From positions 62,001 to 126,000 of IMG/VR virus record IMGVR_UViG_3300042307_001176: a stretch of 64,000 bases of DNA, one strand, 5' to 3'. The first letter of the stretch is position 1. Every line of letters starts with the position of its first letter. The DNA is from a virus. This document shows positions 32,375-38,709 of this stretch, in pieces. The translations under genes and the position numbers were made by a program. The notes beneath the pieces are model-generated. The model had not been told where the DNA came from, searched no databases, and saw only the letters and a program-made list of their open reading frames with translations.

Positions 32375-32473
32375 ATGAAAACATTTAAAGATTTTATTTA
32401 CGAAAAAATTAATGAAGACACATTATCGTATAGGGGATTAGTTTTCTATAATACATCAACTAACGGATTTTAA
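32375..32473 (+). pseudogene. Chimeric ORF: packaged-protein leader fused to adhesin C-terminus
   Basis: Twenty-one codons identical to the start of the gene at 32643 (MKTFKDFIYEKINEDTLSYR) run in frame into VFYNTSTNGF, the end of the adhesin at 30565. The junction falls at a shared GGATTA. It is intact as a 32-residue frame but is most simply a recombination scar. Confidence 0.65.
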
Positions 32474-32478
32474 AACAT

Positions 32479-32517
32479 ATGGCAACAACAAGAGAATTTG
32501 CATATAATTTACAATAA
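32479..32517 (+). pseudogene. Remnant start of a third adhesin copy
   Basis: Twelve codons MATTREFAYNLQ then stop match the shared start MATTRxFxYNPTQ of the two adhesins. The 37 bases before it also match the intergenic DNA between those genes. The rest of the copy has been deleted. Confidence 0.6.
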
Positions 32518-32545
32518 ATTAAATAAATAGAGAATATTAAAAATT

Positions 32546-32629
32546 AGGCAAAGTAACCACAAACCCACTGGTAATAGGCAGTTCTTGAGATGGAATGCAA
32601 TATAAAACGTAAGTCCTGCTTTGCCTTTT
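32546..32629 (+). ncRNA. Structured intergenic RNA of unknown type
   Basis: AGGCAAAG (32546-32553) pairs over 8 bases with CTTTGCCT (32619-32626), followed by TTTT. The enclosed 65 bases contain GTTCTTGAGATGGAATGCAA, similar to a segment at 40910-40929. It does not carry the GCGG/TAC motifs of the Ro60-linked RNAs. It may be a small RNA, a riboswitch-like element or an elaborate terminator. Confidence 0.45.
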
Positions 32630-32630
32630 A

Positions 32631-32640
32631 GATATATAAG
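32631..32640 (+). promoter_or_regulatory. TATATA late-promoter-like motif
   Basis: GATATATAAG two bases before the ATG at 32643; second copy of the motif at 32363. Confidence 0.45.
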
Positions 32641-32642
32641 TA

Positions 32643-33227
32643 ATGAAAACATTTAAAGATTTTATTTACGAAAAAATTAATGAAGACACATTATCGTATA
32701 GGGGATTAAAATTTAATTTTAATTCAACTATCGATGGGTATGTTAAAGTAAAAGAAGATGATCCAACTATATCATTTGATAGTGAAACCTCGTTTGATAA
32801 ACTTATAATAACCGATCCTCGTGAATTCTTTAACTTTAGATATGATAATGAAAAGGATAATAAGAACTTATCTTCTATTGATTCAGAAAATGTTCTTAGA
32901 ATTAGAATTGGATCTAAAGATTTTAAGGGAAGATCCGGCGGGGTTACTCATGTATCTGTAAGAGTCCCTGAAAATTTTGACTATAATAAATTTCAATTAG
33001 AGTTACCTAATATAAAGATAGCGCTTACAGATAGAACTGAAGTAGACAGAGTTATTAAAGAAGTTGAGGCTCTTGTAACTAAATGTGCAGGGGAAGAACC
33101 TAATGCGTATTCAGATAATAAACCAGATTACAGACAGGACATCGTAAATTTTATTAAATCTATAGAAGAAAAGCTAGGTAAAGAAGATACCAAAAGAATA
33201 TTTATTGATATTATTAATAAATTGTAA
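32643..33227 (+). CDS. Protein with strongest capsid-targeting-like leader, 194 aa
   Basis: The leader MKTFKDFIYEKINED is nearly superimposable on the T4 internal-protein targeting sequence MKTYQEFIAEA. The body is beta-rich (LRIRIGSKDFKGRSGGVTHV) with a helical C-terminus (DIVNFIKSIEEKLGKED). No known family. Its first 70 bases are duplicated at 32375. Confidence 0.7.
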   Translation: MKTFKDFIYEKINEDTLSYRGLKFNFNSTIDGYVKVKEDDPTISFDSETSFDKLIITDPREFFNFRYDNEKDNKNLSSIDSENVLRIRIGSKDFKGRSGGVTHVSVRVPENFDYNKFQLELPNIKIALTDRTEVDRVIKEVEALVTKCAGEEPNAYSDNKPDYRQDIVNFIKSIEEKLGKEDTKRIFIDIINKL

Positions 33228-33248
33228 AATTTAATTTACATAGATAAG

Positions 33249-33258
33249 AATATATAAA
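33249..33258 (+). promoter_or_regulatory. TATATA late-promoter-like motif
   Basis: AATATATAAA ends 7 bases before the ATG at 33266. Confidence 0.45.
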
Positions 33259-33265
33259 ATAAAAA

Positions 33266-33544
33266 ATGAAACATCTTAAAAAATATCAATCTAATAATTC
33301 AGAAATTAACGAAGGATTTTGGGATTCTCTTTTTGGCAAACCCACTGTTGATGATGCTGCTCATGACCAAATGAGAGGTCAAGGATGGAGCCACAGAGGT
33401 AAAGACGAAGAAAATTATATCATGTTTCAAGGACAAAAGTTCTATCCAGAACAGATCCAATATGATGATGCTTATTCAACTAAACAAATACCAAGAGTTG
33501 AAGGTGGTATGCTAATCGTAGCTAACCCAGCTTGGAATTTATAA
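33266..33544 (+). CDS. Small protein with capsid-targeting-like leader, 92 aa
   Basis: Leader MKHLKKYQSNNSEINEG is followed by FWDSLFGKP and a compact region rich in aromatic residues. INE after the leader fits a gp21-type cleavage site. Unknown function; inferred packaged protein. Confidence 0.65.
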   Translation: MKHLKKYQSNNSEINEGFWDSLFGKPTVDDAAHDQMRGQGWSHRGKDEENYIMFQGQKFYPEQIQYDDAYSTKQIPRVEGGMLIVANPAWNL

Positions 33545-33568
33545 TAAAAATAAAAAAATATCAGAAAT

Positions 33569-33601
33569 CGTTTTTTAATGAGAAACTTTTCTGTACATTT
33601 G
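33569..33601 (+). promoter_or_regulatory. Promoter of tRNA array B
   Basis: CGTTTTTTAA at 33569 and TACATTTG at 33594, 25 bases apart, form the shared promoter type. Leader ORF B starts 33 bases after the -7 element. Confidence 0.7.
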
Positions 33602-33633
33602 GAGTATATAATAAAAAAGGAACAAAACTTTCA

Positions 33634-33723
33634 ATGAAACACTTTTTAAATATCGCAACAGATTTTCAACTTCGTAAAGAGGATGACCTTCTAGAGGATA
33701 GATTTAAGTGTCAGAGGAAATAA
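33634..33723 (+). CDS. Leader peptide B (29 aa) controlling tRNA array B
   Basis: The ORF begins MKHFLNIATDF and contains seven consecutive codons EDDLLED (33679-33699; GAG GAT GAC CTT CTA GAG GAT). Array B encodes Glu(TTC), Asp(GTC), Leu(TAG) and the initiator tRNA. Leu codons CTT and CTA are those read by the encoded Leu tRNA. The stop TAA (33721-33723) lies in the antiterminator strand, as in leader A. Confidence 0.7.
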   Translation: MKHFLNIATDFQLRKEDDLLEDRFKCQRK

Positions 33724-33773
33724 ATTTATATAATGATATAATTTAAACCTCTGATAACCTCAGAGGTTTTTTT
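33711..33773 (+). promoter_or_regulatory. Transcription attenuator B
   Basis: TCAGAGG (33711-33717) plus TAAATT (33721-33726) pair with AATTTA (33740-33745) plus CCTCTGA (33748-33754), sequestering the terminator 5' arm. An earlier CCTTCT (leader Leu codons) can pair with AGAGG as a protector with one bulge. Translation state would choose between the structures. Confidence 0.65.
33745..33773 (+). terminator. Attenuator terminator B
   Basis: AAACCTCTG (33745-33753) pairs perfectly with CAGAGGTTT (33761-33769), followed by further T residues. It stands before the tRNA array and nine bases before boxA. Confidence 0.85.
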
Positions 33774-33781
33774 GTTTTATA

Positions 33782-33795
33782 CGCTCTTTGAAATT
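33782..33795 (+). promoter_or_regulatory. boxA-like site before tRNA array B
   Basis: CGCTCTTTGAAATT keeps the GCTCTTT core of boxA but diverges at the 3' end (GAAAT instead of GACAT). Same position as at arrays A and C. Confidence 0.55.
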
Positions 33796-33797
33796 AC

Positions 33798-33869
33798 GCT
33801 GCCATCGTCTAACGGTTAGGACCTATGGTTTTCATCCATAAAATCGGAGTTCGATTCTCCGTGGCAGTA
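33798..33869 (+). tRNA. tRNA-Glu(TTC)
   Basis: Acceptor GCTGCCA/TGGCAGT, anticodon stem TATGG/CCATA with loop TTTTCAT (TTC), T arm CGGAGTTCGATTCTCCG. Confidence 0.92.
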
Positions 33870-33880
33870 CAAAAAATTAA

Positions 33881-33955
33881 GGTCCCGTAGTTAAACGGCT
33901 ATAATGCTGCCCTGTCACGGCAGAGTTCGGAGTTCGATTCTCCGCGGGACCGCCA
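33881..33955 (+). tRNA. tRNA-Asp(GTC)
   Basis: Acceptor GGTCCCG/CGGGACC, anticodon stem CTGCC/GGCAG with loop CTGTCAC (GTC), discriminator G, encoded CCA at 33953-33955. Confidence 0.93.
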
Positions 33956-33963
33956 AATTATAT

Positions 33964-34036
<73 letters not shown>

Positions 34037-34040
34037 CTAA

Positions 34041-34121
34041 GCCCAGGTGGTGAAATGGTATACACGCTAGTCTTAGAAATTAGTGACGTAAGTCGTGAGG
34101 GTTCGAGTCCCTCCCTAGGTA
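34041..34121 (+). tRNA. tRNA-Leu(TAG)
   Basis: Class II tRNA; acceptor GCCCAGG/CCTAGGT has one mismatch. Anticodon stem CTAGT/ATTAG with loop CTTAGAA (TAG, reads CUN). The HAD gene starts three bases after its discriminator. Confidence 0.85.
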
Positions 34122-34123
34122 CT

Positions 34124-34693
34124 ATGAAAATTATATTTTTAGATCATGACGGTGTAATTTGTCTTTCCCAACAATTTGGAGGACGTTACAAAAAGCAGGC
34201 TAAAGCTAGAAAAAAGCTTTCTCAGGATCTGATGACTTTTCCTGTTGGAGCTAGGTTTGATAATTTTGATAAGAAAGCAATAAAGGTTTTAAATACAATC
34301 TTAGAAGAAACAGGAGCTGAAATAGTGGTTTCTTCAGATTGGAAAAACTGGGCAACTGTAGAAGAAATGGGTGAATACTATAAAGAGCAAGGAATTATTA
34401 AAACTCCTATAGATTTCACTCCTAGAGAATACACGTTACCAGAGAAACAAGAATGGCATCCAGATTGGGATTTAGAAGCATCAAGAACTTTAGAAATCCA
34501 AGAATGGTTGAAAGATCATCCAGAAGTCTCTCATTGGGTAGCAATAGATGATTTGGATATGAGTTTTAAAGAAGTATCTTCTAATAGAAGCGGTACCGGA
34601 TGGGGATTAATAAATTTCGTACACACTCCAAGCCTTAATGAAGGTATTAAAAAATGTGGAATTAAAGAAAAAGTTTTAAAATTTTTAAAATAA
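34124..34693 (+). CDS. HAD-like phosphatase of the RNA-repair (SAK) type
   Basis: ATG 34124 is used because the frame upstream overlaps tRNA-Leu. Motif I is FLDHDGVI, motif II IVVSSDWKNW, and a late acidic motif AIDDLDMSF, as in the HAD family found in 'Swiss army knife' RNA-repair proteins. WLKDHPEVSHWVAIDD fits its C-terminal half. It may act on RNA 3' or 5' phosphates before ligation. DHD in motif I (rather than DxD) keeps both Asp positions. Immediately follows tRNA array B. Confidence 0.75.
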   Translation: MKIIFLDHDGVICLSQQFGGRYKKQAKARKKLSQDLMTFPVGARFDNFDKKAIKVLNTILEETGAEIVVSSDWKNWATVEEMGEYYKEQGIIKTPIDFTPREYTLPEKQEWHPDWDLEASRTLEIQEWLKDHPEVSHWVAIDDLDMSFKEVSSNRSGTGWGLINFVHTPSLNEGIKKCGIKEKVLKFLK

Positions 34694-34703
34694 TTTAAGA
34701 AAT

Positions 34704-34737
34704 CATTTTTTTATCCCGTTACATTTGGTTATCTTTG
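34704..34737 (+). promoter_or_regulatory. Bacteroidota-type promoter (T-run / TATCTTTG)
   Basis: CATTTTTTTA at 34704 and TATCTTTG at 34730, 26 bases apart. Drives the gene at 34791. Confidence 0.7.
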
Positions 34738-34790
34738 TAATATAAATTAACAAACTTTATTTACAATTTACAATTTACAAAAAACCTATT

Positions 34791-35168
34791 ATGAAAAATC
34801 AAAAATTAAAAAGAGTTACTATGAGTGTATCTCACGAGAATCCTGATGCACAGGTAAATTTTAAATCAATCGGAATTGGAAAAGATCAAAGAGAAGCAGC
34901 TATTTTTGCTTTAGGATCTTTCTTAAATGTTATAGATGGAGTAAGCCAAGAAGGTATATCAGATTACAACGAAGCTTTGGAAATGGTTAATGCTCAATAT
35001 TCGGAAGCTGAAATAGTATCATTTACTGAAACCCAATTGGAAAGGGCAAAAGATGCTTTTATTACTACTTACGAAACAACTAAAGTTGATTATGTTTGGG
35101 ACGAAGTAGAAGATGGAATGGCTTTGGGCTTGATCGAAGGATTAGAAATAATCGAAGAGGAATATTAA
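34791..35168 (+). CDS. Hypothetical acidic protein, 125 aa
   Basis: Begins MKNQKLKRVTMSVSHENPDA and is helical and acidic after residue 40. No domain is recognised. It has its own shared-type promoter and lies between tRNA arrays B and C. Confidence 0.68.
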   Translation: MKNQKLKRVTMSVSHENPDAQVNFKSIGIGKDQREAAIFALGSFLNVIDGVSQEGISDYNEALEMVNAQYSEAEIVSFTETQLERAKDAFITTYETTKVDYVWDEVEDGMALGLIEGLEIIEEEY

Positions 35169-35182
35169 AAAATATCAAAAAA

Positions 35183-35216
35183 CATCTTTTTATTCAAAAA
35201 AGATATTGTACTTTTG
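35183..35216 (+). promoter_or_regulatory. Promoter of tRNA array C
   Basis: CATCTTTTTA at 35183 and TACTTTTG at 35209, 26 bases apart. Leader ORF C starts 39 bases after the -7 element. Confidence 0.72.
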
Positions 35217-35254
35217 CGAAACTATTCTGGAAACAGGATATATAATTAAGAAAA

Positions 35255-35362
35255 ATGAAAAACTGTAGTAAACATAACATCAATCGCATGATCAGTCAGA
35301 TTAATGGCTGCTATCAAACGGTGGCGTTTTGGGCAAAGGGGAAAGAACCCGATCGAAGCTAA
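35255..35362 (+). CDS. Leader peptide C (35 aa) controlling tRNA array C
   Basis: The ORF begins MKNCSKHNINRMISQINGCY and ends WAKGKEPDRS. It contains all sixteen amino acids whose tRNAs are encoded in array C (F K W R C S I V N Y G A M H T Q) and no Leu. Ser is AGT/AGC and the first Arg is CGC, the codons read by the encoded Ser(GCT) and Arg(ACG). Only E, P and D, near the end, lack a tRNA in this array. This composition is hard to explain by chance. Confidence 0.72.
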   Translation: MKNCSKHNINRMISQINGCYQTVAFWAKGKEPDRS

Positions 35363-35424
35363 TACAGGAAATCATATTTAGATATTTTGGAAAAGGCTTT
35401 GATTCACATCAAAGCCTTTTTTTT
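35351..35424 (+). promoter_or_regulatory. Transcription attenuator C
   Basis: GATCGAAGC (35351-35359), ending just before the leader stop, pairs with GCTTTGATT (35396-35404) over nine bases with G-U pairs, disrupting the terminator 5' arm. No protector helix is as clear as in leader A. Confidence 0.55.
35391..35424 (+). terminator. Attenuator terminator C
   Basis: AAAAGGCTTTG pairs with CAAAGCCTTTT around loop ATTCACAT, followed by more T residues; runs directly into boxA. Confidence 0.88.
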
Positions 35425-35437
35425 GTTCTTTGACATA
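35424..35437 (+). promoter_or_regulatory. boxA-like site before tRNA array C
   Basis: TGTTCTTTGACATA, identical to the array A site over 13 bases, lies 11 bases before tRNA-Phe. Confidence 0.7.
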
Positions 35438-35448
35438 CTGGAAAAAAT

Positions 35449-35521
35449 GGTACCGTAGCTCAGTCGGTAGAGCACTAGACTGAAAATCTAGGTGTCGCCG
35501 GTTCGATTCCGGCCGGTACCA
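35449..35521 (+). tRNA. tRNA-Phe(GAA)
   Basis: Acceptor GGTACCG/CGGTACC, anticodon stem CTAGA/TCTAG with loop CTGAAAA (GAA), discriminator A. Confidence 0.94.
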
Positions 35522-35531
35522 CAATTAAAAT

Positions 35532-35604
35532 GATCTCGTAGCTCAGCTGGTAGAGCACCGCACTTTTAATGCGGGAGTCGAGGGTTCGAGCCCCTCCGGG
35601 ATCA
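35532..35604 (+). tRNA. tRNA-Lys(TTT)
   Basis: Acceptor GATCTCG/CGGGATC, anticodon stem CCGCA/TGCGG with loop CTTTTAA (TTT), T arm GAGGGTTCGAGCCCCTC. Confidence 0.93.
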
Positions 35605-35610
35605 CTACAC

Positions 35611-35683
35611 ACATCAGTAGCTCAATTGGTAGAGTGTTGGTCTCCAAAACCAAAGGTTGTAGGTTCGATTCCTACCTGGTGTG
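35611..35683 (+). tRNA. tRNA-Trp(CCA)
   Basis: Acceptor ACATCAG/CTGGTGT, anticodon stem TTGGT/ACCAA with loop CTCCAAA (CCA), discriminator G as expected for Trp. Confidence 0.93.
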
Positions 35684-35689
35684 CTAAAA

Positions 35690-35762
35690 GGCTCTGTAGT
35701 TCAAGGGATTAGAATGGATCACTACGGATGATCTGATCCTGGTTCGAATCCAGGTGGAGTCT
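35690..35762 (+). tRNA. tRNA-Arg(ACG)
   Basis: Acceptor GGCTCTG/TGGAGTC (several G-U pairs), anticodon stem GATCA/TGATC with loop CTACGGA (ACG, reads CGN after A-to-I editing). Discriminator U is unusual for Arg. Confidence 0.82.
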
Positions 35763-35773
35763 CAAACAAATAG

Positions 35774-35844
35774 GGTCGTGTGGTCGAGTGGTTAGGCACT
35801 AGTCTGCAAAACTAGTTATACTGGTTCAATTCCAGTCACGACCT
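35774..35844 (+). tRNA. tRNA-Cys(GCA)
   Basis: Acceptor GGTCGTG/CACGACC, anticodon stem CTAGT/ACTAG with loop CTGCAAA (GCA), discriminator U typical for Cys. Confidence 0.93.
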
Positions 35845-35861
35845 CAAAAAAATTTAAAAAT

Positions 35862-35999
35862 ATGATGATAGAAAGTAAAATAGTAGCCAGAGGAAGTTTC
35901 CCCTCAAGCAGAGAAAACTTAAGAAGAGAAACATTAAAATTTAATAGAGCCAAAATATTGATCGGAAGAATTAAAAGACTAATTAACAAAGGAAAGTAA
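35862..35999 (+). CDS. Small basic protein inside tRNA array C, 45 aa
   Basis: The frame starts MMIESKIVARGSFPSSRENL and ends KRLINKGK. It is strongly basic with alternating Arg/Lys, suggesting RNA binding. Its last three codons overlap the acceptor stem of tRNA-Ser(GCT). The only protein gene within the array; start context is typical, but the overlap makes it less certain. Confidence 0.5.
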   Translation: MMIESKIVARGSFPSSRENLRRETLKFNRAKILIGRIKRLINKGK

Positions 36000-36076
36000 T
36001 CTCAGATGGTGACGGGGCTCGCCTGCTAAGCGAAGCGTACCTTAATTGGTATTTGGTTCGATTCCAATTCTTTCCG
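35991..36076 (+). tRNA. tRNA-Ser(GCT)
   Basis: Class II tRNA: acceptor GGAAAGT/TCTTTCC (one mismatch), anticodon loop CTGCTAA (GCT, reads AGC/AGU), long variable arm CGTACCTTAATTGGTAT, discriminator G. T stem has one mismatch. Confidence 0.82.
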
Positions 36077-36082
36077 CAACAT

Positions 36083-36159
36083 TGACATATAGCTCAGTTG
36101 GTTAGAGCGTTGATCTGATACGTCAAAGGCCGAAGGTTCGAATCCTTCTATGTCAACCA
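36083..36159 (+). tRNA. tRNA-Ile(GAT)
   Basis: Acceptor TGACATA/TATGTCA, anticodon stem TTGAT/GTCAA with loop CTGATAC (GAT), encoded CCA at 36157-36159. Confidence 0.93.
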
Positions 36160-36164
36160 CATTT

Positions 36165-36237
36165 AGTCTCTTAGCTCAGTTGGCAGAGCGTTTGGTTTAC
36201 ATCCAAAATGTCGGGGGTTCGAATCCCTCAGGGACTA
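36165..36237 (+). tRNA. tRNA-Val(TAC)
   Basis: Acceptor AGTCTCT/AGGGACT, anticodon stem TTTGG/CCAAA with loop TTTACAT (TAC). Confidence 0.93.
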
Positions 36238-36239
36238 CA

Positions 36240-36321
36240 AGATTAGAAGCGGCGAATGGGGTTACTTCTCAGAACTTTTAAATTTGACCAAAAAACACCT
36301 CGCTCAAATATTCTCTAATCT
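36240..36321 (+). ncRNA. Structured RNA 4, candidate Y-like RNA within tRNA array C
   Basis: P1 pairs AGATTAGA (36240) with TCTAATCT (36314). AGCGG follows, then P2 GCGA..GGGGT (36252-36262) pairs with ACACCTCGC (36295-36303, one mismatch and a two-base bulge), with TACTTC after the 5' strand and TCAAATATTC before P1'. It is the same design as the three RNAs upstream of Ro60, 10 kb away, and shares TAAATTTG in its loop with RNA 3. Confidence 0.75.
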
Positions 36322-36326
36322 AAACT

Positions 36327-36398
36327 GGGGATGTAGCTCAGCGGTAGAGCTCTCGACTGTTAATCGATAGGTCGCTGGTTCGAATCCAGCCTTCCCCG
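36327..36398 (+). tRNA. tRNA-Asn(GTT)
   Basis: Acceptor GGGGATG/CTTCCCC (one mismatch), anticodon loop CTGTTAA (GTT) on stem TCGA/TCGA, discriminator G. Confidence 0.9.
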
Positions 36399-36403
36399 CA
36401 ATT

Positions 36404-36485
36404 CGGAGTGTTGAGCAATTGGCTGCTCAGCTGACTGTAAATCAGCCGCCTTAAGGCATTGGGGGTTCGAATCCCTCCGCTCCGA
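36404..36485 (+). tRNA. tRNA-Tyr(GTA)
   Basis: Class II tRNA: acceptor CGGAGTG/CGCTCCG, anticodon stem GCTGA/TCAGC with loop CTGTAAA (GTA), long variable arm, discriminator A. Confidence 0.92.
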
Positions 36486-36506
36486 CACAGTGTATCTGTA
36501 AGATAT

Positions 36507-36558
36507 AGAGACGGACAGTCCGACGGTTGAAGTGGATGCGTAATTCCACACGTCTCTA
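36507..36558 (+). other. Minimal tRNA-like element, unclassified
   Basis: A perfect 7-base acceptor-like stem AGAGACG/CGTCTCT with a following A encloses only 37 bases, containing one T-arm-like hairpin GTGGA/TCCAC. Normal D and anticodon arms are missing. It sits between tRNA-Tyr and tRNA-Gly in the same transcript. It could be a decayed tRNA or a processing decoy. Confidence 0.45.
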
Positions 36559-36561
36559 AAT

Positions 36562-36637
36562 GCGATAGTAGCTCAGTTGGTAGAGCACCGTCCTTCCAAG
36601 TCGGGGGTCGCAGGTTCGAATCCTGTCTATCGCTCCA
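36562..36637 (+). tRNA. tRNA-Gly(TCC)
   Basis: Acceptor GCGATAG/CTATCGC, anticodon loop CTTCCAA (TCC), discriminator U as usual for Gly, encoded CCA at 36635-36637. Anticodon stem has one mismatch. Confidence 0.9.
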
Positions 36638-36638
36638 C

Positions 36639-36711
36639 GGGGTAGTAGCTCAATTGGCTGAGCGCTTCCTTTGCAAGGAAGAGGATGTGGGTTCAAGTCC
36701 CATCTACTCCA
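36639..36711 (+). tRNA. tRNA-Ala(TGC)
   Basis: Acceptor GGGGTAG/CTACTCC, anticodon stem CTTCC/GGAAG with loop TTTGCAA (TGC), discriminator A. Confidence 0.93.
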
Positions 36712-36718
36712 CTTATAT

Positions 36719-36791
36719 GGCGAGTTAGCTCAGTTGGTAGAGCGTTGGAATCATACCCCAAAGGTCGGCAGTTCGAACCTGCCACTCGCTA
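36719..36791 (+). tRNA. tRNA with CAT anticodon (Met or Ile-lysidine)
   Basis: Acceptor GGCGAGT/ACTCGCT, anticodon loop ATCATAC (CAT). Third CAT tRNA of the window; the stem has one A-C mismatch next to the loop. Identity as elongator Met or Ile2 cannot be fixed by eye. Confidence 0.85.
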
Positions 36792-36793
36792 CT

Positions 36794-36870
36794 GTGACGG
36801 TAGCTCAGTTGGTTAGAGCGTCTGATTGTGGTTCAGAAGGTCGGGGGTTCGATTCCCCTCTGTCACCCCA
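36794..36870 (+). tRNA. tRNA-His(GTG)
   Basis: Acceptor GTGACGG/CTGTCAC, anticodon stem TCTGA/TCAGA with loop TTGTGGT (GTG), discriminator C typical for His, encoded CCA. Confidence 0.92.
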
Positions 36871-36871
36871 T

Positions 36872-36944
36872 GCCTTTGTAGCTCAGTTGGTAGAGCACTT
36901 CACTTGTAATGAAGATGTCGCAGGTTCAATCCCTGTCAAAGGCT
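36872..36944 (+). tRNA. tRNA-Thr(TGT)
   Basis: Acceptor GCCTTTG/CAAAGGC, anticodon stem CTTCA/TGAAG with loop CTTGTAA (TGT). Confidence 0.93.
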
Positions 36945-36950
36945 CTAAAT

Positions 36951-37023
36951 TGTCCTGTGGTGTAATTGGCAACACGTCTGGTTTTGGACCAGAAGAGTCC
37001 AGGTTCGAGCCCTGGCGGGACAT
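36951..37023 (+). tRNA. tRNA-Gln(TTG)
   Basis: Acceptor TGTCCTG/CGGGACA, anticodon stem TCTGG/CCAGA with loop TTTTGGA (TTG). Last tRNA of array C. Confidence 0.92.
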
Positions 37024-37070
37024 CTAAAAAATAAGATAAATAGATTGACCAGTGTGTAAAAAATGTAGTT

Positions 37071-37559
37071 ATGAAAGTGCTAGTTCTAAATAATGACTTT
37101 ACTCCTATAAGTGTTACCGACTTTGCTCGTGGATTTAAGCTTGTGTATAAAGGTAAAGCAGAAGTTTTAGAGCACGATGAACAAAATCCAATTGTTACTG
37201 AACAAAGCACTTACAAAAGACCTTCTGTTATCAGACTTTTAAAATATGTTGTATTGCCTTTTAAGAAGTTAAAACCGACTAGGGAAAATATCTTTAGAAG
37301 AGATGGGATGAAATGTGTTTATTGTGATACTACTAAGAACCTAACAATAGATCACGTTCTACCTAGATCTAGAGGTGGAGTTAATACATGGGAGAATCTA
37401 ACAACATGTTGTTCAAAATGTAACAATAAAAAAGATGACAGGACTCCAGAAGAAGCTGGAATGAGAATGAGACAGAAACCATTCAAGCCAGGATACGGAT
37501 ATTTTATACGCAATTTCGCAAAAGGATTGGAGGTATGGACAGCATATCTCCCTGATTAA
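37071..37559 (+). CDS. HNH endonuclease-family protein
   Basis: The HNH core is complete: CVYC near residue 83, LTIDHVLPRSRGG, NLTTCCSKCNNKK, with four Cys for a structural zinc. The N-terminal part (MKVLVLNNDFTPISVTDFAR) is typical of stand-alone bacterial and phage HNH proteins of about 160 residues. May be a homing-type or packaging-related nuclease. Directly follows tRNA array C. Confidence 0.9.
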   Translation: MKVLVLNNDFTPISVTDFARGFKLVYKGKAEVLEHDEQNPIVTEQSTYKRPSVIRLLKYVVLPFKKLKPTRENIFRRDGMKCVYCDTTKNLTIDHVLPRSRGGVNTWENLTTCCSKCNNKKDDRTPEEAGMRMRQKPFKPGYGYFIRNFAKGLEVWTAYLPD

Positions 37560-37565
37560 AAATTA

Positions 37566-37597
37566 ACCCCGGATTTATCAATAATCTGGGGCTTTTT
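37566..37597 (+). terminator. Intrinsic terminator after the HNH gene
   Basis: CCCCGGATT (37567) pairs with AATCTGGGG (37583), one G-U pair, followed by CTTTTT. Ends the array C/HNH transcript. Confidence 0.85.
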
Positions 37598-37644
37598 GTG
37601 GAAATCTTTATCGTCACATAATCTATAAGAAGTAAACTATTATT

Positions 37645-38709
37645 ATGTTATTTGATTTTGACGATATCTTAATTGAACCTGAAATACAAACCCACATTAG
37701 ATCAAGAAAACAGGTCGATGTAATGGACGAAAAACAAATGCTTCCTCTCTTTACTGCACCTATGGATACAGTTATAAATGAGGATAATATAAATATATTT
37801 AATAACAATAAAATATATGGAATTATTCCCAGAAAAGCCAATCCTGGATTAGATTACTTCTCAACTAATTATAAGGTATGGTATTCCTATGGTTTAGATG
37901 ATTTTAAGAAGATATTTATTGAAAATGATATAAACCTAAAGATAGGTGAAAGATCGTTTGTCTTAATTGATGTAGCAAATGGTCATATGAAATATGTTAA
38001 GGACTTAGTTAAAGAATCAAAAGAAAAATACGGAAGATCTTTAGTGCTAATGGTGGGAAATTGTGCTAATCCATCTACATTTTTATCTCTGTCACAAGTT
38101 GGAGCGGATTACGTCAGAATGGGAATAGGTAACGGAGCTGGGTGTCTAACCACCGTTCAAACTGGTATCGGTTACCCTATGGCATCTTTAATTCATGAAA
38201 CAGTTAAGATACAACAAGAAAGAAACCTCACAACAAAGATAGTAGCAGATGGAGGTTTTAAAAAATATGCAGATGTTATTAAAGCATTGGCTTTAGGAGC
38301 TGACTATGTTATGCTTGGTAGTATTTTTAATAAAACATTAGAAAGTTGTGGCGAAACATATGAAGGTAATAAAAAATATGATTCATGGACCGAGCCTGGT
38401 GACAAAGTAGACCAATACTCTTTAGATGTTCTAATACAATTTGAAGCTGGTAAAAAATTCTATAAAAAATTTAGAGGCATGTCAACTAAGGATGTGCAGA
38501 AGAGTCTAGGCAAAACAGAATTAAAAACATCAGAAGGAATTTCTAAAATGCAACCAGTTGAATATACTCTTACCGGATGGATTGAGAACTTTACTGATTA
38601 TTTAAAATCTGCTATGAGTTATACTGATTGTTTAACTATTGGTGAATTTATTGGAAAGGTTAGATTCAATAAAATTTCAAAAAATTCAATGGAAAGATTC
38701 AATAAATAG
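37645..38709 (+). CDS. GMP reductase / IMP dehydrogenase family enzyme
   Basis: The catalytic loop GIGNGAGCLTTVQTGIGYP carries the essential Cys near residue 166, followed by IVADGGFKKYADVIKALALGAD and VMLGSIF, all from the IMPDH/GMPR barrel. At 354 residues and without CBS domains it fits GMP reductase length better than IMPDH. It would interconvert GMP and IMP for phage purine supply. The N-terminal FDDILIEP is also typical. Confidence 0.88.
   Translation: MLFDFDDILIEPEIQTHIRSRKQVDVMDEKQMLPLFTAPMDTVINEDNINIFNNNKIYGIIPRKANPGLDYFSTNYKVWYSYGLDDFKKIFIENDINLKIGERSFVLIDVANGHMKYVKDLVKESKEKYGRSLVLMVGNCANPSTFLSLSQVGADYVRMGIGNGAGCLTTVQTGIGYPMASLIHETVKIQQERNLTTKIVADGGFKKYADVIKALALGADYVMLGSIFNKTLESCGETYEGNKKYDSWTEPGDKVDQYSLDVLIQFEAGKKFYKKFRGMSTKDVQKSLGKTELKTSEGISKMQPVEYTLTGWIENFTDYLKSAMSYTDCLTIGEFIGKVRFNKISKNSMERFNK

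Noticed and set aside
36671-37210. Plus and minus ORFs of 94-118 residues across the tRNA array
   Set aside because: They run through several tRNA genes and show typical tRNA-derived peptide patterns (GELAQLVERW, RVRDSNPR).
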